Source: Alitta virens (Eukaryota; Annelida; Polychaeta; Phyllodocida; Nereididae). Taken from it: DNA of 64,000 nt. The notes under the pieces were generated by a model, which did no database searches, was not told the origin of the DNA, and saw only the letters and a program-made list of their open reading frames with translations. Below are positions 1-10,882 of this stretch, piece after piece; position 1 is the stretch's first letter, and each line of letters begins with the position of its first letter. The translations under genes and the position numbers were made by a program. The stretch is from positions 18,626,561-18,690,560 of the forward strand of contig OW028585.1 in the NCBI GenBank assembly GCA_932294295.1, written 5' to 3'.

Positions 1-1
1 T

Positions 2-32
2 GAATGTTTGATTAACTCAGATTGGTCAAACA
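2..32 (+). repeat. Class A monomer (exemplar)
   Basis: Begins gaatgtttgattaactc and ends agattggtcaaaca. It heads nearly every higher-order repeat, so I use it as the HOR start. The common variant A2 has gaatatttg (for example at 13,921, 16,029, 27,219 and 55,610). Copies at 7,504 and 10,046 begin with c instead of g. Confidence 0.95.
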
Positions 33-63
33 GAATGTCTGATCAACTCAGAATAGTCAGTCT
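33..63 (+). repeat. Class B monomer (exemplar)
   Basis: Begins gaatgtctgatcaactc and ends agaatagtcagtct or agaatagtcagact. It follows A in every A-module I parsed except the chimera at 30,412. The tail variant (gtct or gact) is linked to the HOR type and is useful for tracing copies. Confidence 0.95.
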
Positions 64-94
64 CAATGATCGATCATCTCAGAATTGTCAAACT
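64..94 (+). repeat. Class C monomer (exemplar)
   Basis: Begins caatgatcgatcatctc and ends agaattgtcaaact. It occupies the third place of A-modules and of K-modules. It differs from D by gatcatctc in place of gaacatttc, which creates a perfect 12-bp palindrome. Variants include ataatcgatc, attgatc and a cataatt tail. Confidence 0.95.
66..77. repeat. 12-bp perfect palindrome in class C
   Basis: atgatcgatcat equals its own reverse complement. It recurs in each unmodified C monomer, roughly once per A-module and once per K-module. A function as a protein-binding dyad is possible but only inferred. Confidence 0.85.
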
Positions 95-125
95 CAATGA
101 TCGAACATTTCAGAATTGTCAAACT
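95..125 (+). repeat. Class D monomer (exemplar)
   Basis: Begins caatgatcgaacatttc and ends agaattgtcaaact. It is the most abundant class, present once or twice in every module directly before E. Variants are D2 (catttccgaatt), D3 (gatcatacattt), gaccgaac and ataatcgaac. Presence of one or two D copies decides whether H-modules have four or five monomers. Confidence 0.95.
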
Positions 126-156
126 CAATGATCGAACATTTCAGAATTGTCAAACT

Positions 157-187
157 CAATTTTCATTCAAACCAAAATGGTTGGACT
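157..187 (+). repeat. Class E monomer (exemplar), module terminator
   Basis: Begins caattttcattcaaacc and ends aaaatggttggact. It lacks the tcagaat core shared by the other classes but keeps the caat start and gact end. It closes every module, so its spacing is normally four or five monomers (124 or 155 bp). Subtype E2 has caattttcaatc and is mainly found before A or K, that is, at HOR ends. Confidence 0.95.
170..182. repeat. Short inverted repeat in class E
   Basis: aacca-aaa-tggtt: 5-bp inverted arms around three A residues, present in each normal E monomer. A variant at 50,041-50,055 (also near 51,188 and 59,052) reads aaccaaattggtt and extends the arms to 6 bp. Confidence 0.8.
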
Positions 188-218
188 CAATGTTTGATTA
201 ATTCAGAATGGTCATACT
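188..218 (+). repeat. Class F monomer (exemplar)
   Basis: Begins caatgtttgattaattc and ends agaatggtcatact. It starts four-monomer modules (FGDE or FJDE). Variants are F2 (gatttattc), F3 (caatgattgatt), a gttatact tail, and a final t-to-c change (catacc) typical of one family of 14-mers. Confidence 0.95.
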
Positions 219-249
219 GAATGTTTGACCAAATCAGAATAGTCAAACT
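219..249 (+). repeat. Class G monomer (exemplar)
   Basis: Begins gaatgtttgaccaaatc and ends agaatagtcaaact. It follows F in the last module of most HORs. A caaaatag variant marks the 19-mers. Confidence 0.95.
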
Positions 250-776
250 CAATGATCGAACATTTCCGAATTGTCAAACTCAATTTTCATTCAAACCAAA
301 ATGGTTGGACTCAATGTTTGAATAGCTCAGAATGGTCATACTAAATGTTTGACCAAATCAGAATAGTCAAACTCAATGATCGAACATTTCAGAATTGTCA
401 AACTCAATGATCGAACATTTCAGAATTGTCAAACTCAATTTTCATTCAAACCAAAATGGTTGGACTCAATGTTTGATTAATTCAGAATGGTCATACTGAA
501 TGTTTGACCAAATCAAAATAGTCAAACTCAATGATCGAACATTTCAGAATTGTCAAACTCAATTTTCAATCAAACCAAAATGGTTGGACTGAATGTTTGA
601 TTAACTCAGATTGGTCAAACAGAATGTCTGATCAACTCAGAATAGTCAGACTCAATGATCGATCATCTCAGAATTGTCAAACTCAATGATCGAACATTTC
701 AGAATTGTCAAACTCAATTTTCATTCAAACCAAAATGGTTGGACTCAATGTTTGATTAATTCAGAATGGTCATACT

Positions 777-807
777 GAATGTTTGATCAACTCAGAATAT
801 TCAAACT
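777..807 (+). repeat. Class J monomer (exemplar)
   Basis: Begins gaatgtttgatcaactc and ends agaatattcaaact or agaatagtcaaact. It replaces G after F, normally in the second module of an HOR. It contains ttgatcaa, an 8-bp palindrome. Confidence 0.93.
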
Positions 808-869
808 CAATGATCGAACATTTCAGAATTGTCAAACTCAATTTTCATTCAAACCAAAATGGTTGGACT

Positions 870-900
870 CAATGTTTGATTAGCTCAGAATGGTCATACT
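870..900 (+). repeat. Class H monomer (exemplar)
   Basis: Begins caatgtttgattagctc and ends agaatggtcatact. It starts H-modules (HIDE or HIDDE) and is close to F, differing at tagctc against taattc. Variants are H2 (tttgaatagctc) and H3 (gattggctc). Confidence 0.94.
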
Positions 901-931
901 AAATGTTTGACCAAATCAGAAAAGTCAAACT
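901..931 (+). repeat. Class I monomer (exemplar)
   Basis: Begins aaatgtttgaccaaatc and ends agaaaagtcaaact, agaatagtcaaact or, in the D3 haplotype, tgaatagtcaaact. It always follows H and is close to G apart from the first base. Confidence 0.94.
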
Positions 932-1582
932 CAATGATCGAACATTTCAGAATTGTCAAACTCAATGATCGAACATTTCAGAATTGTCAAACTCAATTTT
1001 CATTCAAACCAAAATGGTTGGACTCAATGTTTGATTAGCTCAGAATGGTCATACTAAATGTTTGACCAAATCAGAAAAGTCAAACTCAATGATCGAACAT
1101 TTCAGAATTGTCAAACTCAATGATCGAACATTTCCGAATTGTCAAACTCAATTTTCATTCAAACCAAAATGGTTGGACTCAATGTTTGATTAATTCAGAA
1201 TGGTCATACTGAATGTTTGACCAAATCAGAATAGTCAAACTCAATGATCGAACATTTCAGAATTGTCAAACTCAATTTTCAATCAAACCAAAATGGTTGG
1301 GCTGAATGTTTGATTAACTCAGATTGGTCAAACAGAATGTCTGATCAACTCAGAATAGTCAGACTCAATGATCGATCATCTCAGAATTGTCAAACTCAAT
1401 GATCGAACATTTCAGAATTGTCAAACTCAATTTTCATTCAAACCAAAATGGTTGGACTCAATGTTTGATTAATTCAGAATGGTCATACTGAATGTTTGAT
1501 CAACTCAGAATAGTCAAACTCAATGATCGAACATTTCAGAATTGTCAAACTCAATTTTCAATCAAACCAAAATGGTTGGACT

Positions 1583-1613
1583 CAATGTATGATTATCTCA
1601 GAATGGTCATACT
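1583..1613 (+). repeat. Class K monomer (exemplar)
   Basis: Begins caatgtatgattatctc and ends agaatggtcatact. It starts the uncommon KLCDE module and always follows an E2. Variant K2 begins caaagtatg (4,280, 10,325, 37,542, 40,734, 42,654). Confidence 0.92.
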
Positions 1614-1644
1614 GAATGTTTGATCAACTCAGAATAGTCAGACT
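1614..1644 (+). repeat. Class L monomer (exemplar)
   Basis: Begins gaatgtttgatcaactc like J and ends agaatagtcagact like B. It is found only after K, and leads into C, so KLCDE resembles an A-module whose first two monomers were replaced. Confidence 0.9.
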
Positions 1645-1861
1645 CAATGATCGATCATCTCAGAATTGTCAAACTCAATGATCGAACATTTCAGAATTGT
1701 CAAACTCAATTTTCATTCAAACCAAAATGGTTGGACTCAATGTTTGATTAATTCAGAATGGTCATACTGAATGTTTGACCAAATCAGAATAGTCAAACTC
1801 AATGATCGAACATTTCAGAATTGTCAAACTCAATTTTCAATCAAACCAAAATGGTTGGACT

Positions 1862-2264
1862 GAATGTTTGATTAACTCAGATTGGTCAAACAGAATGTCT
1901 GATCAACTCAGAATAGTCAGTCTCAATGATCGATCATCTCAGAATTGTCAAACTCAATGATCGAACATTTCAGAATTGTCAAACTCAATTTTCATTCAAA
2001 CCAAAATGGTTGGACTCAATGTTTGATTAGCTCAGAATGGTCATACTAAATGTTTGATCAAATCAGAAAAGTCAAACTCAATGATCGAACATTTCAGAAT
2101 TGTCAAACTCAATTTTCATTCAAACCAAAATGGTTGGACTCAATGTTTGATTAATTCAGAATGGTCATACTGAATGTTTGACCAAATCAGAATAGTCAAA
2201 CTCAATGATCGAACATTTCAGAATTGTCAAACTCAATTTTCAATCAAACCAAAATGGTTGGACT
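1862..2264 (+). repeat. 13-mer HOR
   Basis: ABCDE HIDE FGDE2, 403 bp. The H-module has a single D, and I carries gatcaaatc (palindromic tttgatcaaa) instead of gaccaaatc. Confidence 0.9.
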
Positions 2265-2853
2265 GAATGTTTGATTAACTCAGATTGGTCAAACAGAATG
2301 TCTGATCAACTCAGAATAGTCAGTCTCAATGATCGATCATCTCAGAATTGTCAAACTCAATGATCGAACATTTCAGAATTGTCAAACTCAATGATCGAAC
2401 ATTTCAGAATTGTCAAACTCAATTTTCATTCAAACCAAAATGGTTGGACTCAATGTTTGATTAATTCAGAATGGTCATACTGAATGTTTGACCAAATCAG
2501 AATAGTCAAACTCAATGATCGAACATTTCCGAATTGTCAAACTCAATTTTCATTCAAACCAAAATGGTTGGACTCAATGTTTGAATAGCTCAGAATGGTC
2601 ATACTAAATGTTTGACCAAATCAGAATAGTCAAACTCAATGATCGAACATTTCAGAATTGTCAAACTCAATGATCGAACATTTCAGAATTGTCAAACTCA
2701 ATTTTCATTCAAACCAAAATGGTTGGACTCAATGTTTGATTAATTCAGAATGGTCATACTGAATGTTTGACCAAATCAAAATAGTCAAACTCAATGATCG
2801 AACATTTCAGAATTGTCAAACTCAATTTTCAATCAAACCAAAATGGTTGGACT
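2265..2853 (+). repeat. 19-mer HOR, copy 2
   Basis: Same module string and variants as 2-590, 2,263 bp (73 monomers) downstream. Confidence 0.93.
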
Positions 2854-3721
2854 GAATGTTTGATTAACTCAGATTGGTCAAACAGAATGTCTGATCAACT
2901 CAGAATAGTCAGACTCAATGATCGATCATCTCAGAATTGTCAAACTCAATGATCGAACATTTCAGAATTGTCAAACTCAATTTTCATTCAAACCAAAATG
3001 GTTGGACTCAATGTTTGATTAATTCAGAATGGTCATACTGAATGTTTGATCAACTCAGAATATTCAAACTCAATGATCGAACATTTCAGAATTGTCAAAC
3101 TCAATTTTCATTCAAACCAAAATGGTTGGACTCAATGTTTGATTAGCTCAGAATGGTCATACTAAATGTTTGACCAAATCAGAAAAGTCAAACTCAATGA
3201 TCGAACATTTCAGAATTGTCAAACTCAATGATCGAACATTTCAGAATTGTCAAACTCAATTTTCATTCAAACCAAAATGGTTGGACTCAATGTTTGATTA
3301 GCTCAGAATGGTCATACTAAATGTTTGACCAAATCAGAAAAGTCAAACTCAATGATCGAACATTTCAGAATTGTCAAACTCAATGATCGAACATTTCAGA
3401 ATTGTCAAACTCAATTTTCATTCAAACCAAAATGGTTGGACTCAATGTTTGATTGGCTCAGAATGGTCATACTAAATGTTTGACCAAATCAGAATAGTCA
3501 AACTCAATGATCGAACATTTCAGAATTGTCAAACTCAATGATCGAACATTTCAGAATTGTCAAACTCAATTTTCATTCAAACCAAAATGGTTGGACTCAA
3601 TGATTGATTAATTCAGAATGGTCATACTGAATGTTTGACCAAATCAGAATAGTCAAACTCAATGATCGAACATTTCAGAATTGTCAAACTCAATTTTCAA
3701 TCAAACCAAAATGGTTGGACT
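2854..3721 (+). repeat. 28-mer HOR
   Basis: ABCDE FJDE HIDDE HIDDE H3IDDE F3GDE2, 868 bp. Relative to the 23-mer at 591 it has one more H-module, of the H3 type. Confidence 0.9.
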
Positions 3722-4558
3722 GAATGTTTGATTAACTCAGATTGGTCAAACAGAATGTCTGATCAACTCAGAATAGTCAGACTCAATGATCGATCATCTC
3801 AGAATTGTCAAACTCAATGATCGAACATTTCAGAATTGTCAAACTCAATTTTCATTCAAACCAAAATGGTTGGACTCAATGTTTGATTAATTCAGAATGG
3901 TCATACTGAATGTTTGATCAACTCAGAATATTCAAACTCAATGATCGAACATTTCAGAATTGTCAAACTCAATTTTCATTCAAACCAAAATGGTAGGACT
4001 CAATGTTTGATTAGCTCAGAATGGTCATACTAAATGTTTGACCAAATCAGAAGAGTCAAACTCAATGATCGAACATTTCAGAATTGTCAAACTCAATGAT
4101 CGAACATTTCAGAATTGTCAAACTCAATTTTGATTCAAACCAAAATGGTTGGACTCAATGTTTGATTAATTCAGAATGGTCATACTGAATGTTTGATCAA
4201 CTCAGAATAGTCAAACTCAATGATCGAACATTTCAGAATTGTCAAACTCAATTTTCAATCAAACCAAAATGGTTGGACTCAAAGTATGATTATCTCAGAA
4301 TGGTCATACTGAATGTTTGATCAACTAAGAATGGTCAGACTCAATGATCGATCATCTCAGAATTGTCAAACTCAATGATCGAACATTTCAGAATTGTCAA
4401 ACTCAATTTTCATTCAAGCCAAAATGGTTGGACTCAATGTTTGATTAATTCAGAATGGTCATACTGAATGTTTGATCAACTCAGAATGGTCAAACTCAAT
4501 GATCGAACATTTCAGAATTGTCAAACTCAATTTTCATTCAAACCAAAATGGTTGGACT
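3722..4558 (+). repeat. 27-mer HOR with K2 module
   Basis: ABCDE FJDE HIDDE FJDE2 K2LCDE FJDE, 837 bp. It ends in E rather than E2. The J at 4,466 reads agaatggtc. The segment from about 4,125 is related to 10,170 onward. Confidence 0.88.
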
Positions 4559-5116
4559 GAATGTTTGATTAACTCAGATTGGTCAAACAGAATGTCTGAT
4601 CAACTCAGAATAGTCAGTCTCAATGATCGATCATCTCAGAATTGTCAAACTCAATGATCGAACATTTCAGAATTGTCAAACTCAATTTTCATTCAAACCA
4701 AAATGGTTGGACTCAATGTTTGATTAATTCAGAATGGTCATACTGAATGTTTGATCAACTCAGAATAGTCAAACTCAATGATCATACATTTCAGAATTGT
4801 CAAACTCAATTTTCATTCAAACCAAAATGGTTGGACTCAATGTTTGATTAGCTCAGAATGGTCATACTAAATGTTTGACCAAATCTGAATAGTCAAACTC
4901 AATGATCGAACATTTCAGAATTGTCAAACTCAATGATCGAACATTTCAGAATTGTCAAACTCAATTTTCATTCAAACCAAAATGGTTGGACTCAATGTTT
5001 GATTAATTCAGAATGGTCATACTGAATGTTTGACCAAATCAGAATAGTCAAACTCAATGATCGAACATTTCAGAATTGTCAAACTCAATTTTCAATCAAA
5101 CCAAAATGGTTGGAAT
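4559..5116 (+). repeat. 18-mer HOR, D3 haplotype
   Basis: ABCDE FJD3E HIDDE FGDE2, 558 bp. D3 (gatcatacattt) is coupled with an I reading aatctgaatag. The final E2 ends ggaat. The same linked markers recur at 10,883, 16,587, 17,703, 19,377, 19,935, 21,609, 22,725, 44,048, 46,714 and around 57,501. Confidence 0.92.
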
Positions 5117-5798
5117 GAATGTTTGATTAACTCAGATTGGTCAAACAGAATGTCTGATCAACTCAGAATAGTCAGACTCAATACTCGATCATCTCAGAAT
5201 TGTCAAACTCAATGATCGAACATTTCAGAATTGTCAAACTCAATTTTCATTCAAACCAAAATGGTTGGACTCAATGTTTGATTAATTCAGAATGGTCATA
5301 CTGAATGTTTGATCAACTCAGTATATTCAAACTCAATGATCGAACATTTCAGAATTGTCAAACTCAATTTTCATTCAAACCAAAATGGTTGGACTCAATG
5401 TTTGATTAGCTCAGAATGGTCATACTAAATGTTTGACCAAATCAGAAAAGTCAAACTCAATGACCGAACATTTCAGAATTGTCAAACTCAATGATCGATC
5501 ATTTCAGAATTGTCAATCTCAATTTTCATTCAAACCAAAATGGTTGGACTCAATGTTTGATTAATTCAGAATGGTCATACTGAATGTTTGACCGAATCAG
5601 AATAGTCAAACTCAATGATCGAACATTTCAGAATTGTCAAACTCAATTTTCATTCAAACCAAAATGGTTGGACTCAATGTTTGATTAATTCAGAATGGTC
5701 ATACTGAATGTTTGACCAAATCAGAATAGTCAAACTCAATGATCGAACATTTCAGAATTGTCAAACTCAATTTTCAATCAAACCAAAATGGTTGGGCT
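5117..5798 (+). repeat. 22-mer HOR
   Basis: ABCDE FJDE HIDDE FGDE FGDE2, 682 bp. J reads cagtatattc, the first D of HIDDE reads gaccgaac and its second D ends gtcaatct; all three recur at 7,504 and 44,606. Confidence 0.9.
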
Positions 5799-6356
5799 GA
5801 ATGTTTGATTAACTCAGATTGGTCAAACAGAATGTCTGATCAACTCAGAATAGTCAGACTCAATGATCGATCATCTCAGAATTGTCAAACTCAATGATCG
5901 AACATTTCAGAATTGTCAAACTCAATTTTCATTCAAACCAAAATGGTTGGACTCAATGTTTGATTAATTCAGAATGGTCATACTGAATGTTTGATCAACT
6001 CAGAATTGTCAAACTCAATGATTGAACATTTCAGAATTGTCAAACTCAATTTTCAATCAAACCAAAATGGTTGGACTCAATGTATGATTATCTCAGAATG
6101 GTCATACTGAATGTTTGATCAACTCAGAATAGTCAGACTCAATGATCGATCATCTCAGAATTGTCAAACTCAATGATCGAACATTTCAGAATTGTCAAAC
6201 TCAATTTTCATTCAAACCAAAATGGTTGGACTCAATGTTTGATTAATTCAGAATGGTCATACTGAATGTTTGACCAAATCAGAATAGTCAAACTCAATGA
6301 TCGAACATTTCAGAATTGTCAAACTCAATTTTCAATCAAACCAAAATGGTTGGACT
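5799..6356 (+). repeat. K-type 18-mer HOR
   Basis: ABCDE FJDE2 KLCDE FGDE2. J ends agaattgtcaaact and the following D reads gattgaac. Confidence 0.91.
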
Positions 6357-6945
6357 GAATGTTTGATTAACTCAGATTGGTCAAACAGAATGTCTGATCA
6401 ACTCAGAATAGTCAGTCTCAATGATCGATCATCTCAGAATTGTCAAACTCAATGATCGAACATTTCAGAATTGTCAAACTCAATGATCGAACATTTCAGA
6501 ATTGTCAAACTCAATTTTCATTCAAACCAAAATGGTTGGACTCAATGTTTGATTAATTCAGAATGGTCATACTGAATGTTTGACCAAATCAGAATAGTCA
6601 AACTCAATGATCGAACATTTCCGAATTGTCAAACTCAATTTTCATTCAAACCAAAATGGTTGGACTCAATGTTTGAATAGCTCAGAATGGTCATACTAAA
6701 TGTTTGACCAAATCAGAATAGTCAAACTCAATGATCGAACATTTCAGAATTGTCAAACTCAATGATCGAACATTTCAGAATTGTCAAACTCAATTTTCAT
6801 TCAAACCAAAATGGTTGGACTCAATGTTTGATTAATTCAGAATGGTCATACTGAATGTTTGACCAAATCAAAATAGTCAAACTCAATGATCGAACATTTC
6901 AGAATTGTCAAACTCAATTTTCAATCAAACCAAAATGGTTGGACT
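6357..6945 (+). repeat. 19-mer HOR, copy 3
   Basis: Same string and markers as 2-590. Confidence 0.92.
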
Positions 6946-7503
6946 GAATGTTTGATTAACTCAGATTGGTCAAACAGAATGTCTGATCAACTCAGAATAG
7001 TCAGACTCAATGATCGATCATCTCAGAATTGTCAAACTCAATGATCGAACATTTCAGAATTGTCAAACTCAATTTTCATTCAAACCAAAATGGTTGGACT
7101 CAATGTTTGATTAATTCAGAATGGTCATACTGAATGTTTGATCAACTCAGAATATTCAAACTCAATGATCGAACATTTCAGAATTGTCAAACTCAATTTT
7201 CATTCAAACCAAAATGGTTGGACTCAATGTTTGATTAGCTCAGAATGGTCATACTAAATGTTTGACCAAATCAGAAAAGTCAAACTCAATGATCGAACAT
7301 TTCAGAATTGTCAAACTCAATGATCGAACATTTCAGAATTGTCAAACTCAATTTTCATTCAAACCAAAATGGTTGGACTCAATGTTTGATTAATTCAGAA
7401 TGGTCATACTGAATGTTTGACCAAATCAGAATAGTCAAACTCAATGATCGAACATTTCAGAATTGTCAAACTCAATTTTCAATCAAACCAAAATGGTTGG
7501 ACT
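6946..7503 (+). repeat. 18-mer HOR
   Basis: ABCDE FJDE HIDDE FGDE2, 558 bp, with the aatattc J. This is the canonical 18-mer. Confidence 0.91.
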
Positions 7504-8185
7504 CAATGTTTGATTAACTCAGATTGGTCAAACAGAATGTCTGATCAACTCAGAATAGTCAGACTCAATGATCGAACATTTCAGAATTGTCAAACTCAAT
7601 GATCGAACATTTCAGAATTGTCAAACTCAATTTTCATTCAAACCAAAATGGTTGGACTCAATGTTTGATTAATTCAGAATGGTCATACTGAATGTTTGAT
7701 CAACTCAGTATATTCAAACTCAATGATCGAACATTTCAGAATTGTCAAACTCAATTTTCATTCAAACCAAAATGGTTGGACTCAATGTTTGATTAGCTCA
7801 GAATGGTCATACTAAATGTTTGACCAAATCAGAAAAGTCAAACTCAATGACCGAACATTTCAGAATTGTCAAACTCAATGATCGATCATTTCAGAATTGT
7901 CAATCTCAATTTTCATTCAAACCAAAATGGTTGGACTCAATGTTTGATTAATTCAGAATGGTCATACTGAATGTTTGACCGAATCAGAAAAGTCAAACTC
8001 AATGATCGAACATTTCAGAATTGTCAAACTCAATTTTCATTCAAACCAAAATGGTTGGACTCAATGTTTGATTAATTCAGAATGGTCATACTGAATGTTT
8101 GACCAAATCAGAATAGTCAAACTCAATGATCGAACATTTCAGAATTGTCAAACTCAATTTTCAATCAAACCAAAATGGTTGGGCT
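7504..8185 (+). repeat. 22-mer HOR with D in the C position
   Basis: A-module reads A B D D E: the third monomer is D, not C, and A begins with c. The rest matches 5,117-5,798 at an offset of 2,387 bp (77 monomers). Confidence 0.89.
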
Positions 8186-8743
8186 GAATGTTTGATTAAC
8201 TCAGATTGGTCAAACAGAATGTCTGATCAACTCAGAATAGTCAGACTCAATGATCGATCATCTCAGAATTGTCAAACTCAATGATCGAACATTTCAGAAT
8301 TGTCAAACTCAATTTTCATTCAAACCAAAATGGTTGGACTCAATGTTTGATTAATTCAGAATGGTCATACTGAATGTTTGATCAACTCAGAATTGTCAAA
8401 CTCAATGATCGAACATTTCAGAATTGTCAAACTCAATTTTCAATCAAACCAAAATGGTTGGACTCAATGTATGATTATCTCAGAATGGTCATACTGAATG
8501 TTTGATCAACTCAGAATAGTCAGACTCAATGATCGATCATCTCAGAATTGTCAAACTCAATGATCGAACATTTCAGAATTGTCAAACTCAATTTTCATTC
8601 AAACCAAAATGGTTGGACTCAATGTTTGATTAATTCAGAATGGTCATACTGAATGTTTGACCAAATCAGAATAGTCAAACTCAATGATCGAACATTTCAG
8701 AATTGTCAAACTCAATTTTCAATCAAACCAAAATGGTTGGACT
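8186..8743 (+). repeat. K-type 18-mer HOR
   Basis: Copy of 5,799-6,356 at +2,387 bp, sharing the aattgtc J but with gatcgaac in the next D. Confidence 0.91.
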
Positions 8744-9332
8744 GAATGTTTGATTAACTCAGATTGGTCAAACAGAATGTCTGATCAACTCAGAATAGTC
8801 AGTCTCAATGATCGATCATCTCAGAATTGTCAAACTCAATGATCGAACATTTCAGAATTGTCAAACTCAATGATCGAACATTTCAGAATTGTCAAACTCA
8901 ATTTTCATTCAAACCAAAATGGTTGGACTCAATGTTTGATTAATTCAGAATGGTCATACTGAATGTTTGACCAAATCAGAATAGTCAAACTCAATGATCG
9001 AACATTTCCGAATTGTCAAACTCAATTTTCATTCAAACCAAAATGGTTGGACTCAATGTTTGAATAGCTCAGAATGGTCATACTAAATGTTTGACCAAAT
9101 CAGAATAGTCAAACTCAATGATCGAACATTTCAGAATTGTCAAACTCAATGATCGAACATTTCAGAATTGTCAAACTCAATTTTCATTCAAACCAAAATG
9201 GTTGGACTCAATGTTTGATTAATTCAGAATGGTCATACTGAATGTTTGACCAAATCAAAATAGTCAAACTCAATGATCGAACATTTCAGAATTGTCAAAC
9301 TCAATTTTCAATCAAACCAAAATGGTTGGACT
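8744..9332 (+). repeat. 19-mer HOR, copy 4
   Basis: Copy of 6,357-6,945 at +2,387 bp with all diagnostic variants. Confidence 0.92.
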
Positions 9333-10045
9333 GAATGTTTGATTAACTCAGATTGGTCAAACAGAATGTCTGATCAACTCAGAATAGTCAGACTCAATGA
9401 TCGATCATCTCAGAATTGTCAAACTCAATGATCGAACATTTCAGAATTGTCAAACTCAATTTTCATTCAAACCAAAATGGTTGGACTCAATGTTTGATTA
9501 GCTCAGAATGGTCATACTAAATGTTTGACCAAATCAGAAAAGTCAAACTCAATGATCGAACATTTCAGAATTGTCAAACTCAATGATCGAACATTTCAGA
9601 ATTGTCAAACTCAATTTTCATTCAAACCAAAATGGTTGGACTCAATGTTTGATTAATTCAGAATGGTCATACTGAATGTTTGATCAACTCAGAATATTCA
9701 AACTCAATGATCGAACATTTCAGAATTGTCAAACTCAATTTTCATTCAAACCAAAATGGTTGGACTCAATGTTTGATTAGCTCAGAATGGTCATACTAAA
9801 TGTTTGACCAAATCAGAAAAGTCAAACTCAATGATCGAACATTTCAGAATTGTCAAACTCAATGATCGAACATTTCAGAATTGTCAAACTCAATTTTCAT
9901 TCAAACCAAAATGGTTGGACTCAATGTTTGATTAATTCAGAATGGTCATACTGAATGTTTGACCAAATCAGAATAGTCAAACTCAATGATCGAACATTTC
10001 AGAATTGTCAAACTCAATTTTCAATCAAACCAAAATGGTTGGACT
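9333..10045 (+). repeat. 23-mer HOR
   Basis: ABCDE HIDDE FJDE HIDDE FGDE2. Compared with 6,946-7,503 it has an extra HIDDE (155 bp) directly after the A-module. Confidence 0.89.
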
Positions 10046-10882
10046 CAATGTTTGATTAACTCAGATTGGTCAAACAGAATGTCTGATCAACTCAGAATAG
10101 TCAGACTCAATGATCGAACATTTCAGAATTGTCAAACTCAATGATCGAACATTTCAGAATTGTCAAACTCAATTTTGATTCAAACCAAAATGGTTGGACT
10201 CAATGTTTGATTAATTCAGAATGGTCATACTGAATGTTTGATCAACTCAGAATAGTCAAACTCAATGATCGAACATTTCAGAATTGTCAAACTCAATTTT
10301 CAATCAAACCAAAATGGTTGGACTCAAAGTATGATTATCTCAGAATGGTCATACTGAATGTTTGATCAACTAAGAATAGTCAGACTCAATGATCGATCAT
10401 CTCAGAATTGTCAAACTCAATGATCGAACATTTCAGAATTGTCAAACTCAATTTTCATTCAAGCCAAAATGGTTGGACTCAATGTTTGATTAATTCAGAA
10501 TGGTCATACTGAATGTTTGATCAACTCAGAATAGCCAAACTCAATGATCGAACATTTCAGAATTGTCAAACTCAATTTTCATTCAAACCAAAATGGTTGG
10601 ACTCAATGTTTGATTAGCTCAGAATGGTCATACTAAATGTTTGACCAAATCAGAATAGTCAAACTCAATGATCGAACATTTCAGAATTGTCAAACTCAAT
10701 GATCGAACATTTCAGAATTGTCAAACTCAATTTTCATTCAAACCAAAATGGTTGGACTCAATGTTTGATTAATTCAGAATAGTCATACTGAATGTTTGAC
10801 CAAATCAGAATAGTCAAACTCAATGATCGAACATTTCAGAATTGTCAAACTCAATTTTCAATCAAACCAAAATGGTTGGACT
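10046..10882 (+). repeat. 27-mer HOR with K2 module
   Basis: ABDDE FJDE2 K2LCDE FJDE HIDDE FGDE2, 837 bp. Again c-initial A and D in the C position. The first E has ttttgattc, as at 4,125. Confidence 0.88.

Larger units (their letters stand above)
2..590 (+). repeat. 19-mer HOR, copy 1
   Basis: Modules ABCDDE FGD2E H2IDDE FGDE2 (6+4+5+4), 589 bp. The extra D in the A-module, the D2 and H2 variants and the caaaatag G are diagnostic. Copies at 2,265, 6,357 and 8,744 carry the same markers, and I found no difference by eye. Confidence 0.93.
591..1303 (+). repeat. 23-mer HOR
   Basis: ABCDE FJDE HIDDE HIDD2E FGDE2, 713 bp, with two consecutive H-modules. E2 ends in gggct rather than ggact. Confidence 0.9.
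1304..1861 (+). repeat. K-type 18-mer HOR
   Basis: ABCDE FJDE2 KLCDE FGDE2, 558 bp. Same-length K-type copies lie at 5,799, 8,186, 14,479, 37,944, 41,136 and 43,056. Confidence 0.92.

Noticed and set aside
95..125. CENP-B box on the minus strand of D (ttcgatcattgag)
   Set aside because: It starts TTCG but lacks the A and the CGGG that the 17-bp CENP-B box requires.
157..187. CArG-like box (ccaaaatgg) in E
   Set aside because: The spacing is CC plus five A/T plus GG, one base shorter than the CC(A/T)6GG consensus, and it is a fixed part of a satellite monomer.
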